Below, piece by piece: positions 8,840 through 18,011 of a stretch of 64,000 nucleotides of DNA; the stretch's first letter is position 1; each line of letters starts with the position of its first letter. The position numbers and the translations under genes are program-made. The notes beneath the pieces were generated by a model. The model made no database searches, was not told the origin of the DNA, and saw nothing but the letters and a program-made list of their open reading frames with translations. Origin of the DNA: Actinomycetota bacterium (lineage in GTDB: Bacteria; Actinomycetota; Actinomycetes; Streptosporangiales; Streptosporangiaceae); assembly GCA_003168255.1 (NCBI GenBank), contig PMSU01000170.1, positions 13,386 to 77,385 of the forward strand, in the 5' to 3' direction.

Positions 8840-9862
8840 ATGGACACAGCGGCAACGCCCAGTCGGCCCAGCCGGCCCAGCCGGCCCAGCCGGCCCAGTC
8901 GGCCCAGTCGGCCCAGCCGGCCCAGCCGGCCCAGCCGGCCCAGTCGGCCTAGCGTGCGAAGTGTCGCCAAGGGCACGGTTGCCATGACGTTGGTCGGGAG
9001 CAGCGTCGGGGTGTCCCGCACCCTCATCGACGCCCCGCTATTCACCGCTCAGGCGATCCGCTATGCCGCCGCGATCCTCGTCTTGTTCGCCCTGGCCAAG
9101 TTGAGCCGTGCCCCGATCATGCGTCCTGCCGGGCGGGAGTGGCTGTGGCTGGCGGGCATCGCGGCAACCGGGCTGGTGCTGTTCAACGTCGCTATCGTGC
9201 GCGGCGTAGCGCACGCCGAGCCCGCGGTCATCGCTGTTGCCGTCGCGTGTGTGCCGATCCTGCTCGGCATCATCGGCCCGCTGCTGGAGCGCCAACCGCC
9301 TCGCCGCCAGATTCTGCTGGCTGCCCTGGTGGTTACCGCCGGGAGCGTGCTGGTGGAGGGGGCAGGCAGGACAGACGCGGTCGGCGTCGCGTGGGCGGCA
9401 GTCGCACTGGGATGCGAGTCGGCGTTCACGCTACTGGCCATTCCGGTTCTGCCCCGGCACGGGGCGTGGGGGGTCTCGCTGCATTCGGTGTGGATCGGCA
9501 CCCTCATGCTGATCGTGCTCAGCGTCGTCACCGAAGGGCCGACTGCCGCCGCTCGGCTCACCCCGGCCGACTGGGCGGCAATGGCGTATCTGGCCATCAT
9601 GGTGACTGCCGTGGCCTTCATCCTGTGGTACTCCACCGTGGCTGCCCTCGGGGCCGGCCGGGTGGGCCTGCTCACGGGAATCGCGCCGGTCTCAGCGGCC
9701 GTGACCGGCATCATGATGGGCAGCCAGGCGCCGAGACCTCTCGTCTGGCTGGGCATGCTCGTCGTCATTTCCGCACTGATCGCCGGCCTGTGGTCACCCA
9801 CGACGCTGGCGGCGCCCAAGGTGATCACGCAGATAAATTCTCATGCTGGCCAGGGTGGCTGA
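8840..9862 (+). CDS. EamA/DMT-family transporter with PSR-repeat N-terminus
   Basis: A 340-residue inner-membrane protein with about ten hydrophobic segments, matching the drug/metabolite transporter (EamA) family of small-molecule exporters. Recognisable stretches are [29 protein letters not shown] and the second-repeat motif [27 protein letters not shown]-like region. The ATG at 8840 follows AGGGTG. The N-terminus carries about ten PSR tripeptides from a 9-bp DNA repeat, giving a positively charged cytoplasmic tail not normal for the family. It is divergent from a MocR regulator, which probably controls it; MocR/EamA pairs are common. Substrate is unknown. Confidence 0.9.
   Translation: MDTAATPSRPSRPSRPSRPSRPSRPSRPSRPSRPSRPSVRSVAKGTVAMTLVGSSVGVSRTLIDAPLFTAQAIRYAAAILVLFALAKLSRAPIMRPAGREWLWLAGIAATGLVLFNVAIVRGVAHAEPAVIAVAVACVPILLGIIGPLLERQPPRRQILLAALVVTAGSVLVEGAGRTDAVGVAWAAVALGCESAFTLLAIPVLPRHGAWGVSLHSVWIGTLMLIVLSVVTEGPTAAARLTPADWAAMAYLAIMVTAVAFILWYSTVAALGAGRVGLLTGIAPVSAAVTGIMMGSQAPRPLVWLGMLVVISALIAGLWSPTTLAAPKVITQINSHAGQGG
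8858..8950 (+). repeat. 9-bp tandem repeat x10 in the EamA gene
   Basis: About ten copies of CGGCCCAGC or CGGCCCAGT run through 8858-8950, encoding the PSR tail of the transporter. On the other strand they lie immediately upstream of the MocR coding sequence, so copy-number change would alter both the protein tail and the spacing of the regulatory region. Confidence 0.95.
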
Positions 9863-9996
9863 CTGGCCAGGGTGGCTGACATGCCGTGGTTCCGATATGG
9901 TCCGATGTCGTCCGCCGACCTGTTAGTCCGCCGCAGTCACGGGTAGGGGCCAGGGCAGCCCGGCTGCTTGCTGGCCAGCACACAAGGGGAGCAGCG

Positions 9997-10494
9997 ATGT
10001 ACGAGCCGTATCCGACCTCCTCGCAACCCGCGCAGGAGCCTCAGCCCATCGAGCCGCCGAGATCGGTGCGGACTGCCGTCAAGCTCATGTACGCCGGCGC
10101 GGCGGGCAGCGCGCTCTCCATGATCATCACGTTGCTGACCATCGGCAGCCTCAAGTCGGCCATCTTGTCCAGGCACCCGGACTACACCGCGGCGCAGTTG
10201 CACTCGGCCCAGGGCGTCGGCATCGGCAGCGCAGTGATCGGCGGACTGATCGCCATCGGCCTGTGGCTGTGGATGGCCTGGGCAAACGGCCGGGGGCGGG
10301 GCTGGGCCAGGATCGTCTCGGCGGTGTTCTTCGGCATCAACACCCTGGATCTGATTATCTCGTTCGCCGTGGTGCACGCCGCCGCCGCCCCGATCATCGG
10401 CGTCGTTGTCTGGCTCATCGGACTCGGAGCGATCGTGCTCATCTTCAACAAGGAGTCCGGCCCGTTCTACCAGCGGCAGCCTGCCCAGCGGTAA
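9997..10494 (+). CDS. four-helix membrane protein, unknown function
   Basis: A 165-residue membrane protein starting at the ATG at 9997 with AAGGGGA upstream. After a Pro/Gln-rich cytoplasmic N-terminus of about 35 residues there are four hydrophobic segments, at roughly residues 32-52, 78-96, 106-124 and 128-148, and a short polar C-terminus. The order and spacing resemble actinobacterial small membrane proteins of unknown role. No catalytic motif is visible. It lies between the EamA gene and the NlpC/P60 gene, without overlap with either. Confidence 0.8.
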   Translation: MYEPYPTSSQPAQEPQPIEPPRSVRTAVKLMYAGAAGSALSMIITLLTIGSLKSAILSRHPDYTAAQLHSAQGVGIGSAVIGGLIAIGLWLWMAWANGRGRGWARIVSAVFFGINTLDLIISFAVVHAAAAPIIGVVVWLIGLGAIVLIFNKESGPFYQRQPAQR

Positions 10495-10621
10495 GTCTCG
10501 CCATGCCGGGCGGACGCTCCTGGCGCCGCTTGCCTTCGGGCCTTTCCGGCCGTTGTGGTAGCACGAGCGTGTTCGCGCGGTTACGTTAAAGCGGGTTCGC
10601 GCTCTAGGGAGGCAGTTGCCA

Positions 10622-11722
10622 ATGTTCGGTCGGGTAGGGACCGCGATGGATAAGAACGTGGTCATCTGCCTGGCCGTTGTCGCGACGATACTGCTGCTCG
10701 CCGGCCTGGCGCTCGCGGTCGCCCCGTCGGCCAAGGCGCAGCCGGCCGGGCCGGCTAAGGCGCAGCCGGCCAAGGCGCAGCCAGCATCAACCCGCGCCAC
10801 CCGGCCGACCGAATACGTAGACGTCTCCGTCGCCACCGTCTGGACCTCGCCTAGTTCGCCGCGCAGGATCGACGCGCCCGCGCTGAGCAACCCGGTGAAC
10901 ATCCCCCACTGGCTGGCCGGCCTGACGCCTGCCCAGAAGAACTGGCTGATATCCCACAACGCGACGCAGACCCAGGCGCTCTACGGCCAGCAGGTCGACA
11001 TCATCGGGCAGCGAGGCAGCTGGGACGAGGTGGCGGTCCCCGGCCAGCCCACGCCCAAGAACCCGCTCGGCTACCCCGGCTGGGTACCGAAGGCGCAGCT
11101 CGTAGCCGCCCCCGGCTTTGCCCGCCAGCTCAAGAATCAGCCGTTCGCGCTGGTCAATCAGGTCAAGACGGCGTGGCTGTACGACAACAGCGGCTCGTCG
11201 GGGAAGTTCATCCAGGTCAGCTTCGGCTCGCGGCTGCCAGTACTGAAGCGCACCGCCAGCGCCGACCTCGTGGCGACACCGGCCGACGGCCCCAAGTGGC
11301 TGAAGGCAGCCGACGCGACCGTCTACGCCGCACGCATCCCGGTCCCAACCGGCGCCGATCTGGTCGCGACCGCGAAGATGTTCCTCGGCGTGCCCTACCT
11401 CTGGGCGGGCAGGTCCGGGTACGCGTTCGACTGTTCCGGCTTCACCTCGGCGCTGTACCAGTCATACGGCATCACGATCCCGCGCGACGCGGATGCCCAG
11501 GCCCTCGACGGCGGCGGCGCGCTGGTCGCCAAATCGCAACTCCGCCCTGGCGACATCCTCTTCTACGCGAACGCCGGCGGCATCTACCACGATGCTCTGT
11601 ACATCGGCGGCGGCCGCGTGATCGAAGCCGGCCTGTCCGACGGGAAAACACCGCCGATCACCACTTCGTCGAGCATCTTCGGGCCGGACTACTGGGGCGC
11701 TATACAGTTTATTTCTTCCTAA
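10622..11722 (+). CDS. secreted NlpC/P60 (C40) peptidoglycan hydrolase
   Basis: A 366-residue exported protein. An N-terminal hydrophobic segment (KNVVICLAVVATILLLAGLALAVAPSAKA) acts as signal peptide or anchor, followed by a short AKAQPA repeat. A middle region of about 200 residues looks like SH3b-type wall-binding modules (GQQVDIIGQRGSWDEVAVPG and related). The C-terminal NlpC/P60 domain has its catalytic Cys in FDCSGFTSALY, the PGDILFY stretch and the catalytic His in IYHDALYIGGGRVIEA. Family members cut peptide bonds in peptidoglycan stems. The ATG at 10622 follows AGGGAGG by 9 bases; an in-frame ATG at 10646 is an alternative. Confidence 0.92.
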   Translation: MFGRVGTAMDKNVVICLAVVATILLLAGLALAVAPSAKAQPAGPAKAQPAKAQPASTRATRPTEYVDVSVATVWTSPSSPRRIDAPALSNPVNIPHWLAGLTPAQKNWLISHNATQTQALYGQQVDIIGQRGSWDEVAVPGQPTPKNPLGYPGWVPKAQLVAAPGFARQLKNQPFALVNQVKTAWLYDNSGSSGKFIQVSFGSRLPVLKRTASADLVATPADGPKWLKAADATVYAARIPVPTGADLVATAKMFLGVPYLWAGRSGYAFDCSGFTSALYQSYGITIPRDADAQALDGGGALVAKSQLRPGDILFYANAGGIYHDALYIGGGRVIEAGLSDGKTPPITTSSSIFGPDYWGAIQFISS

Positions 11723-11806
11723 CGGCGCGGGGCGACCCCGCTGGCGGGCGGTTACGCCGCCGGCGGCAGCCTGGCGGGTCGGCGATCACGGCGTACAGTC
11801 TGCGCT

Positions 11807-12925
11807 ATGCCCGAAATGCACGCCGCCCGCCGTGACCGAGCCCAGGCGCGGATCGCCGCGCTCGACGCCGACGCGGCCCTGGTCACGCACCTGCCGAACG
11901 TCCGCTATCTCACCGGCCTGGCCAGCTCCAACGCCGCGCTGCTGGTGCCTGCTTCGGGCGGCTGCCTGCTCGCCACGGACTCGCGATACGCGCTCGCCGC
12001 GGAGCGGGACTGCCCCGACATTGAGCTGCTGATCGAGCGATACCTGGCGCCCGCGCTCGGCCGTCTCGCCGCACAGCGCGGGTACCGGAGGTTGCTGTTC
12101 GAGGCGCAGGAGATGACCGTGGCCCGTTACACCCAGTTCGCCGGCGAGGCAGCCGGAGTTGAACTGGCACCGTTCGGCCAAACGGTTGAAGAGCTCCGCA
12201 TGGTCAAGGATGAGGGAGAGCTTGACCTGCTCGCGGAAGCGTGCCGGATCAGTTGCCGCGCGTTCGAGGAGCTGCTGGCGACGATCAGGCCGGGGATAAC
12301 CGAACGGCAGCTGGCGACCGACCTCGAGCGCGGGATGGTGGATCTCGGCGCGGAAGGGCTCGCCTTCGACACGATCGTGGCCAGCGGGCCGAACGGCGCG
12401 ATTCCCCATCACTCGCCCGGCGAGCGCTCGTTGCAGCAGGGGGACCTGGTCACCATCGACTTCGGCGCGCGGTTCGGCGGCTACCACGCGGACATGACCA
12501 GGACCGTCAGCCTCGGCGAGCCCGCGCAGTGGCAGCGTGACACCTACGAACTGGTGGCGCGGGCGCAGCAGGCAGGCCTGGCGGCCGCCGTACCCGGTGC
12601 CGTCCTGACCGAGGTCGATGCCGCGGCCAGGGATCTGATCGGCGAGGCCGGCCATGGCGAGCACTTCAAGCACGGACTGGGTCACGGCGTGGGGCTTGAG
12701 GTGCACGAGGCACCGATGCTGGGGTACGGCTGCACGGGTAGACTCGCTGCCGGGGTCCCGGTCACCATCGAGCCAGGTGTGTACCTGCCAGGCATGGGCG
12801 GCGTCCGGATCGAGGACGTCCTCGTGGTGGGCGGCGACGTGACCTCAGGGAACTCCCGGACCTCTGGGCCTGGCGGACCAGGAGACCTGCTCACCACGAC
12901 CACCAGGGAGCTGCTCGCGCTGTAA
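11807..12925 (+). CDS. pepQ: Xaa-Pro peptidase (M24 family)
   Basis: A 372-residue M24 metallopeptidase (aminopeptidase P/prolidase type) that releases residues preceding proline. An N-terminal creatinase-like domain (residues 1-130) precedes the pita-bread catalytic domain. The five metal ligands are visible as Asp in [18 protein letters not shown] (two), His in [15 protein letters not shown], Glu in [10 protein letters not shown] and Glu in VRIEDVLVV. It precedes efp and nusB, the common actinobacterial order aro-pepQ-efp-nusB, which is interrupted here by about 5.5 kb of inserted genes. It is cytoplasmic. Confidence 0.93.
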   Translation: MPEMHAARRDRAQARIAALDADAALVTHLPNVRYLTGLASSNAALLVPASGGCLLATDSRYALAAERDCPDIELLIERYLAPALGRLAAQRGYRRLLFEAQEMTVARYTQFAGEAAGVELAPFGQTVEELRMVKDEGELDLLAEACRISCRAFEELLATIRPGITERQLATDLERGMVDLGAEGLAFDTIVASGPNGAIPHHSPGERSLQQGDLVTIDFGARFGGYHADMTRTVSLGEPAQWQRDTYELVARAQQAGLAAAVPGAVLTEVDAAARDLIGEAGHGEHFKHGLGHGVGLEVHEAPMLGYGCTGRLAAGVPVTIEPGVYLPGMGGVRIEDVLVVGGDVTSGNSRTSGPGGPGDLLTTTTRELLAL

Positions 12926-12971
12926 TGCCGGGCGGGCTCCGGCGGCTAGCGCATCCAGGAGAGAACCAAAC

Positions 12972-13529
12972 GTGGCCACGACGAACGACCTGAAGAACGG
13001 GATGACGCTGAGTATCGACGGCCAGCTCTGGAACGTCGTGGACTTCCAGCACGTCAAGCCGGGCAAGGGCGGCGCTTTCGTGCGCACGAAACTGAAGAAC
13101 GTGATGTCCGGCAAGGTTGTCGACCGGACGTTCAACGCCAGCGTCAAGGTGGACGTGGCCAACGTAGACAAGCGCGAGATGCAGTACCTCTACCGGGAGG
13201 GCGAGGACTTCGTCTTCATGGACACCCGCGACTACGACCAGCCGCGCATCCCGGCTGCTGTCGTCGGTGACGGCGCAAACTTCCTGCTGGAGGAGCAGAT
13301 GGCGGTGGTGGCCTTCAACGACGGGGTCCCGCTGTACGTGGAGCTGCCCGCGGCGGTAGAGCTGACCATCACCCAGACCGATCCTGGCGTGCAGGGCGAC
13401 CGCTCCACTGGCGGCACCAAGCCGGCCACGCTGGAGACGGGGGCGCAGGTGCAGGTGCCGCTGTTCATCTCGACCGGCGAGAAGATCAGGGTGGACACCC
13501 GCACCGGCGAATACCTCAGCCGCGCGTGA
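12972..13529 (+). CDS. efp: translation elongation factor P
   Basis: A 185-residue elongation factor P, which binds the ribosome between P and E sites and helps polyproline synthesis. It has three beta-barrel domains; the tip loop of domain I reads [11 protein letters not shown] with the conserved Lys, and domain III carries the family signature from [17 protein letters not shown] to the C-terminal [11 protein letters not shown]. The GTG start at 12972 is set by homology and by AGGAGAG 8 bases upstream. Genes in this window are rich in Pro-containing repeats, which fits a need for EF-P. Confidence 0.97.
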   Translation: MATTNDLKNGMTLSIDGQLWNVVDFQHVKPGKGGAFVRTKLKNVMSGKVVDRTFNASVKVDVANVDKREMQYLYREGEDFVFMDTRDYDQPRIPAAVVGDGANFLLEEQMAVVAFNDGVPLYVELPAAVELTITQTDPGVQGDRSTGGTKPATLETGAQVQVPLFISTGEKIRVDTRTGEYLSRA

Positions 13530-13574
13530 CGCGCAGCCGGCCTGCGAGGAACTCAACAATCATGGCGGTATATC

Positions 13575-14174
13575 GTGGCCGCGCGTAGCAAGGCGCGTAA
13601 GCGCGCCCTCGATGTGCTCTTCGAGGCCGAGTTGCGTGGCGAGCCCGTACTTGAGCTGCTTGACGAGCGGACTGCCGACGCTACCCCGCCGATTTCGCCG
13701 TACGCGGCCGAGCTTGTCCGCGGCGTTCAGGCGCACCGGGACCGCATCGATGAGCTGCTCGCGGCTCATGCCCAAGAGTGGACACTGGACCGGATGCCCG
13801 CCGTCGACCGCAACACCTTGCGGATCGGTGCATACGAGCTGTTCTGGGCCGCCGACGTCCCGGACGCAGTGGCGATCAGCGAGGCCGTGCTGCTGGCCCG
13901 CGAGCTTTCCACAGAGGCGTCCCCGGCGTTCGTGAACGGCCTGCTCGCCCGCCTGCTCAAGCTCAAGCCGACGCTGGCCGCGGAGGCGGTGGCCGCGGAG
14001 GCGGTGGCCGCGGAGGCGGTGGCCGCGGCGGCGGTGGCCGGAGGAACGGCGGCCGGAGGAACGGCGGCCGGAGGAACGGCGGCCGAAGGAACGGCGGCCG
14101 AAGGAACGGCGGCCGAAGGAACGGCGGCCGCAGAGACGCTGGCGCAAGACCCGATGCCCGGGGTGCCTGGCTAG
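13575..14174 (+). CDS. nusB: transcription antitermination factor NusB with repeat tail
   Basis: NusB binds boxA RNA with NusE and aids antitermination of rRNA transcription. Residues 1-135 form the normal helical domain (ARSKARKRALDVLFEAEL, AVDRNTLRIGAYELFW, VAISEAVLLARELSTEASPAFVNGLLARL). The remaining ~60 residues are an Ala/Gly/Thr repeat tail from ten 15-bp DNA repeats; the protein reaches 199 residues against the usual 130-150. The GTG start at 13575 is set by homology. A mini-ORF starting at the ATG at 13562 overlaps this start and stops after eight codons. It lies 45 bases downstream of efp, in the usual efp-nusB order. Confidence 0.95.
   Translation: MAARSKARKRALDVLFEAELRGEPVLELLDERTADATPPISPYAAELVRGVQAHRDRIDELLAAHAQEWTLDRMPAVDRNTLRIGAYELFWAADVPDAVAISEAVLLARELSTEASPAFVNGLLARLLKLKPTLAAEAVAAEAVAAEAVAAAAVAGGTAAGGTAAGGTAAEGTAAEGTAAEGTAAAETLAQDPMPGVPG
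13980..14129 (+). repeat. 15-bp degenerate tandem repeat x10 in nusB
   Basis: Ten 15-bp units follow each other in frame: four of the GCGGAGGCGGTGGCC type (the last with one change), three of the GGAGGAACGGCGGCC type and three of the GAAGGAACGGCGGCC type. Blocks of identical variants suggest stepwise local expansion by slippage or unequal exchange. Confidence 0.95.
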
Positions 14175-14258
14175 CTGGACTGTGTGGAACGGGCACTCAT
14201 AGGCGCCGCAGAAGTTCGCTGAAGCCGTCGTCCAGCCGCGCAGCCGAACCTGCATGAC

Positions 14259-15578
14259 ATGACATCAGTGGACTGCGCTCTTGACAACAGCCGCCAGCGA
14301 TCAGCGCGTGACGGCGCGGTTCCCCGGGTGGACATCGTGGTACCGGTGCGCGACGAGGAGCGCGACCTCGCTCCCAGCATCCGGCGGCTCTGCGCCTACC
14401 TGCGGGACCGGTTCCCCTTCAGCGCGCGGGTGACGATCGCTGATAACGGCAGTTCTGATGGCACCTGGGCGGCCGCCGAGGCGCTGCGCGTCGAGTTTGG
14501 CGAAGTCCGTGCCGTCCGGATGGAGCTGCCGGGCCGGGGGAGGGCGTTGCGGGCAATCTGGCTGCGCAGCGACGCGGACGTCCTGGCATATATGGACGTC
14601 GATCTGTCCACCGATCTCAATGCCCTGCTCCCGCTAGTGGCGCCGCTGATGTCCGGGCACAGCGACCTTGCCATCGGGAGCAGGCTCGCCCGCGGTTCAC
14701 GGGTGATTCGGGGACCACGGCGTGAGGTCATCTCCCGCAGCTACAACCTGCTGCTTCATGCATGCCTGGGAACCGGCTTCTCCGACGCCCAGTGCGGCTT
14801 CAAGGCGATCAGGCGTGAGCACGCACGGGCGCTGCTGCCGCTCACCGAAGACACCGGCTGGTTCTTCGACACCGAACTGCTGGTGCTGGCCGAGCGGGCC
14901 GGGCTGCGGATCCACGAGGTGCCTGTCGACTGGATCGACGACACCGATTCCCGGGTGGACATCGTAGCCACCGCGCTGGCCGACCTGCGCGGCATCATGC
15001 GCTTGGGCGGCGGGCTGCTGCGCGGCTCCATCAAGGTTCCGGTTCTGCGCGATGCTTCGCCCGGCGACTACACCTCCGGCGCGCCGCCCCGCGAACTACC
15101 CAGGCAGCTCACCAGGTTCATCGTCATCGGCGCGGCGTGCACGGCCGCCTACCTGCTGCTCTACCTGCTCCTTCGGCTCGCGCTGCCGGCCCAGGCTGCT
15201 AACGCGCTCAGCCTGCTGGTCACGGCGGTGGTCAACACGGCCGCCAACCGGCGGGTGACGTTCGGCATCCGCGGCCGCTCGCTCGCCGCGCGTCATCAGG
15301 TCAAGGGGCTGATCGCCTTCGCCGCGGGACTTGCCCTCACCTCGGGTGGGCTCGCCGGACTGCACGCGATCTCCGGCAGCCCGGGCGTGGGCTGGGAGGT
15401 AGCTGTGCTGGTCGCGGCCAACCTGGCGGCGACGGTTCTCAGATTCCTGCTGCTGCGGAGCTGGGTGTTCGGCGGGGCGAAGGCCCCGGTGCCGCAAGCG
15501 CGCCCGGCCCGGCACTTGGAGCTGATTCGCCCTACCGAGATCCTCGATCCGATTCAGCCGAACGGGAGCATCCAGTGA
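14259..15578 (+). CDS. GT2 glycosyltransferase-GtrA fusion
   Basis: A 439-residue two-domain protein. Residues ~20-250 are a family 2 glycosyltransferase of the dolichyl/polyprenyl-phosphate sugar synthase type (VDIVVPVRDEERDLAPSI, IADNGSSDGT, YMDVDLSTDL, GFKAIRREHARAL, WFFDTELLVLAERAG). Residues ~280-405 are a GtrA-like domain with four hydrophobic helices (FIVIGAACTAAYLLLYLLL onward). Such proteins load a sugar onto polyprenyl phosphate and help present or flip it. Its stop overlaps the next gene, a GT39-like transferase, by GTGA; the pair resembles the ykcC/ykcB type arrangement in which the lipid-linked sugar is used by the membrane transferase. Confidence 0.92.
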   Translation: MTSVDCALDNSRQRSARDGAVPRVDIVVPVRDEERDLAPSIRRLCAYLRDRFPFSARVTIADNGSSDGTWAAAEALRVEFGEVRAVRMELPGRGRALRAIWLRSDADVLAYMDVDLSTDLNALLPLVAPLMSGHSDLAIGSRLARGSRVIRGPRREVISRSYNLLLHACLGTGFSDAQCGFKAIRREHARALLPLTEDTGWFFDTELLVLAERAGLRIHEVPVDWIDDTDSRVDIVATALADLRGIMRLGGGLLRGSIKVPVLRDASPGDYTSGAPPRELPRQLTRFIVIGAACTAAYLLLYLLLRLALPAQAANALSLLVTAVVNTAANRRVTFGIRGRSLAARHQVKGLIAFAAGLALTSGGLAGLHAISGSPGVGWEVAVLVAANLAATVLRFLLLRSWVFGGAKAPVPQARPARHLELIRPTEILDPIQPNGSIQ

Positions 15579-17815
15579 CTGCCACCACGACGACCCAAGA
15601 GCATGCGGCCGTAGGCCAGCGAGTCCTGGCACGAGGCCGGATGAGAAGGCTGCTGCGCGGCAGGGAAACTGATCCCCGCTGGGCCCGTCCGGCGCTCTTT
15701 GGCCTGCTGGCGCTGACAGCCGTGCTGTACCTGTTCGACCTGAGCAGGAACGGCTGGGCGAATGACTTCTACGCCGCCGCGGTACAGGCGGGCACCAAGA
15801 GCTGGAAGGCGTTCTTCTTCGGCTCGTTTGACTCGTCCAACTTCATCACGGTGGACAAGACGCCAGGATCGCTGTGGGTGATGGAGCTGTCCGCCCGCGT
15901 ATTCGGCGTCAACTACTGGAGCCTGCTGGTCCCGCAGGCACTCGAAGGAGTGGCCTCGGTCGCCATCCTGTATGCGGCTGTGCGCCGCTGGTTCGGCCCG
16001 GCGGCCGGTCTGCTGGCCGGGCTGGCGATGGCCCTGACACCGGTAGCGGTCCTGATGTTCAGGTTCAACAATCCGGACGCGCTCCTCGTTCTGCTGATGA
16101 CCGCCGCCGCGTACACCATGGTGCGCGCGGTCGAAGCCGGCCGCACCAGGTGGCTCGTGGCAGCCGGTGTCCTGCTCGGCTTCGCGTTCCTGGCCAAGAT
16201 GCTACAGGCCTTCCTGGTCGTTCCCGGGTTCGCGCTGGCCTACCTATGGGCCGGGCCGCCGAAACTCGGTAAGCGGATCTGGCAACTGCTGCTGGCCGGT
16301 GCCGCCATGGTGGTGAGCGCAGGCTGGTGGGTACTGGCGGCCCAGCTCACCCCGGCCGCTGATCGCCCGTACTTTGGCGGCTCCACCGACAACAGCGTCC
16401 TCCAGCTCGCCATCGGCTATAACGGGCTCGGCAGGCTCGACGGCAACGAGACCGGGTCTATCGGCTTCAACAGCAGCAGCGCAGGCGCTGCTGTCCATGG
16501 CGGCGTGGGCGGCGGTGGTGGTGGTGGTGGTGGTGGCGGCGGCTTCGGCGGCGCGACCGGAATCACCAGGCTCTTCTCTTCAGAGTTCGGCGGCCAGGTC
16601 AGCTGGCTGCTGCCCGCAGCGCTCATCTCACTGCTGGCCCTGCTCTGGGTCTCCCGCCGCGCCGCCCGCACCGACAGGACCCGTGCCGCGGCCTTGCTGT
16701 GGGGCGGATGGTTGGTGTGTACCGGGCTGGTGTTCAGCTATATGAGCGGCATCATTCATCCGTATTACGTGGTCGCGCTCACCCCGGCGATCGGAGCGCT
16801 GGTCGGCGTCGGAGCCACCGCCCTGTGGCGGGCACGACTCGGCTGGCCCGGCCGCACCGCGGTAGCCGTCGGCCTGGGTGCCACCGCCGTGTGGGGTTAT
16901 CAACTGCTCAATAGGACGCCCTCGTGGTTGCCGTGGCTGCGCTGGGTCGTCCTGCTCGCCGGGCTGGCCGGAGCGCTTGCGGTGCTGGCGCGGCCGTACC
17001 TGGCCACCATGGTCGGGACCGCTCGCGGCAGGCTCGCGCTGGCCAGTGTTCCCCTCGTGTGTGCCCTGGTAGCGGGCCTGGCCGGTCAGGCAGCCTACGC
17101 CGTGGACACGGTGGCGACAGCGCACACAGGGTCGCTTCCGACTGCTGGACCGCAGACCACGTCCTTCGGCGGACCTGGCGGCGGCACCGGTGCTTTCGGC
17201 CGGACCGGTGGTCTGGGACAGGGCGGTGGTCTGGGACAGGGCGGCGGTTCCGGCCAGCCGGGCAGCACAGGCCGGGGCGGCGCGCCCGGGGCGGGTACGG
17301 GATCACCAGGAGGATCCGCGGTGCCGGGCAGGAACGGCAGCACCGGCGGTACCGGACGCGGAGCTCATGGCCTTCCCGGCAGGTCCGGCCTGGCTGGCCG
17401 GGGCGGCCGCTCCGGCTCCGCTAGTGGCCGGGGCGGCGGCACCGGCGGCACCGGCGGCGCCGGCGGCGGACTCAGCGGGAACACCCAGGTCAGCAGCGCG
17501 CTGGTCAAGCTGCTCGAGCGAGGCGCGTCCAGCTACAAGTGGGTCGCGGCCACGGAAGGTTCCCAGGAGGCGGCGCCGCTGGAACTGGCCACGGGTGATC
17601 CGGTGATGGCGATCGGCGGGTTCAACGGCACCGACCCGGCGCCCACGCTCACTGAGTTCAAGGCGCTCGTTGCCAACCATGACATCCACTACTACATAGG
17701 GCAGAACAACGAGAGTTTTGGCGGCGGGCAGGGCTCGTCGGCGATCGCTTCGTGGGTGGCTGCACACTTCAAGCACGAGACCATCGGCGGCGAGACGGTG
17801 TATGACCTCACCTGA
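15575..17815 (+). CDS. GT39/ArnT-like membrane glycosyltransferase
   Basis: A 746-residue multi-spanning GT-C enzyme. The first periplasmic loop has NGWANDFYAAAVQAGTKSW with the catalytic-type acidic residue, followed by FITVDKTPGSLWVME, as in YkcB-like proteins. About ten to twelve membrane helices follow up to residue 510. A Gly-rich loop lies at about 310-325 (an almost pure Gly run) and a long Gly/Ser/Arg low-complexity segment at about 520-630. The C-terminal ~110 residues form an extracytoplasmic domain (SSYKWVAATEGSQEAAPLEL, HDIHYYIGQNN). It probably transfers a sugar from the polyprenyl donor made by the upstream gene to a cell-surface acceptor. GTG start at 15575. Confidence 0.9.
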   Translation: MTATTTTQEHAAVGQRVLARGRMRRLLRGRETDPRWARPALFGLLALTAVLYLFDLSRNGWANDFYAAAVQAGTKSWKAFFFGSFDSSNFITVDKTPGSLWVMELSARVFGVNYWSLLVPQALEGVASVAILYAAVRRWFGPAAGLLAGLAMALTPVAVLMFRFNNPDALLVLLMTAAAYTMVRAVEAGRTRWLVAAGVLLGFAFLAKMLQAFLVVPGFALAYLWAGPPKLGKRIWQLLLAGAAMVVSAGWWVLAAQLTPAADRPYFGGSTDNSVLQLAIGYNGLGRLDGNETGSIGFNSSSAGAAVHGGVGGGGGGGGGGGGFGGATGITRLFSSEFGGQVSWLLPAALISLLALLWVSRRAARTDRTRAAALLWGGWLVCTGLVFSYMSGIIHPYYVVALTPAIGALVGVGATALWRARLGWPGRTAVAVGLGATAVWGYQLLNRTPSWLPWLRWVVLLAGLAGALAVLARPYLATMVGTARGRLALASVPLVCALVAGLAGQAAYAVDTVATAHTGSLPTAGPQTTSFGGPGGGTGAFGRTGGLGQGGGLGQGGGSGQPGSTGRGGAPGAGTGSPGGSAVPGRNGSTGGTGRGAHGLPGRSGLAGRGGRSGSASGRGGGTGGTGGAGGGLSGNTQVSSALVKLLERGASSYKWVAATEGSQEAAPLELATGDPVMAIGGFNGTDPAPTLTEFKALVANHDIHYYIGQNNESFGGGQGSSAIASWVAAHFKHETIGGETVYDLT

Positions 17816-17850
17816 CCTCCCACCCCCAACAAGCAGAGTGGGAGGTCAGG
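17811..17850 (+). terminator. hairpin terminator overlapping the stop codon
   Basis: Perfect 13-bp inverted repeat: CCTGACCTCCCAC at 17811-17823 pairs with GTGGGAGGTCAGG at 17838-17850 around a 14-base loop. It includes the TGA stop of the glycosyltransferase. No U-tract follows, as is usual in high-GC actinomycetes. Confidence 0.75.
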
Positions 17851-17908
17851 AACAACTACAGCAGCAAGACAGCACACAGGCAGACGGCAAGCTACACAAA
17901 AAAGGTGG

Positions 17909-17965
17909 GGGGAAACCCAGGGACACCCGCTCCCCACAGCCCCGCAGGTTTCCCTAGGTTTCCCC
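17909..17965. repeat. second inverted repeat in the 17.8-18.0 kb gap
   Basis: GGGGAAACCCAGGG at 17909-17922 pairs, with one G-U-type mismatch, with CCCTAGGTTTCCCC at 17952-17965. It lies between the end of the glycosyltransferase and the minus-strand nuclease-like gene and may terminate the latter. The surrounding ~190 bases contain no other recognisable feature. Confidence 0.5.
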
Positions 17966-18011
17966 GCACCCCCCATCCTCACTCTTCCTCAGCCCACCCA
18001 GGAGAACGCCG

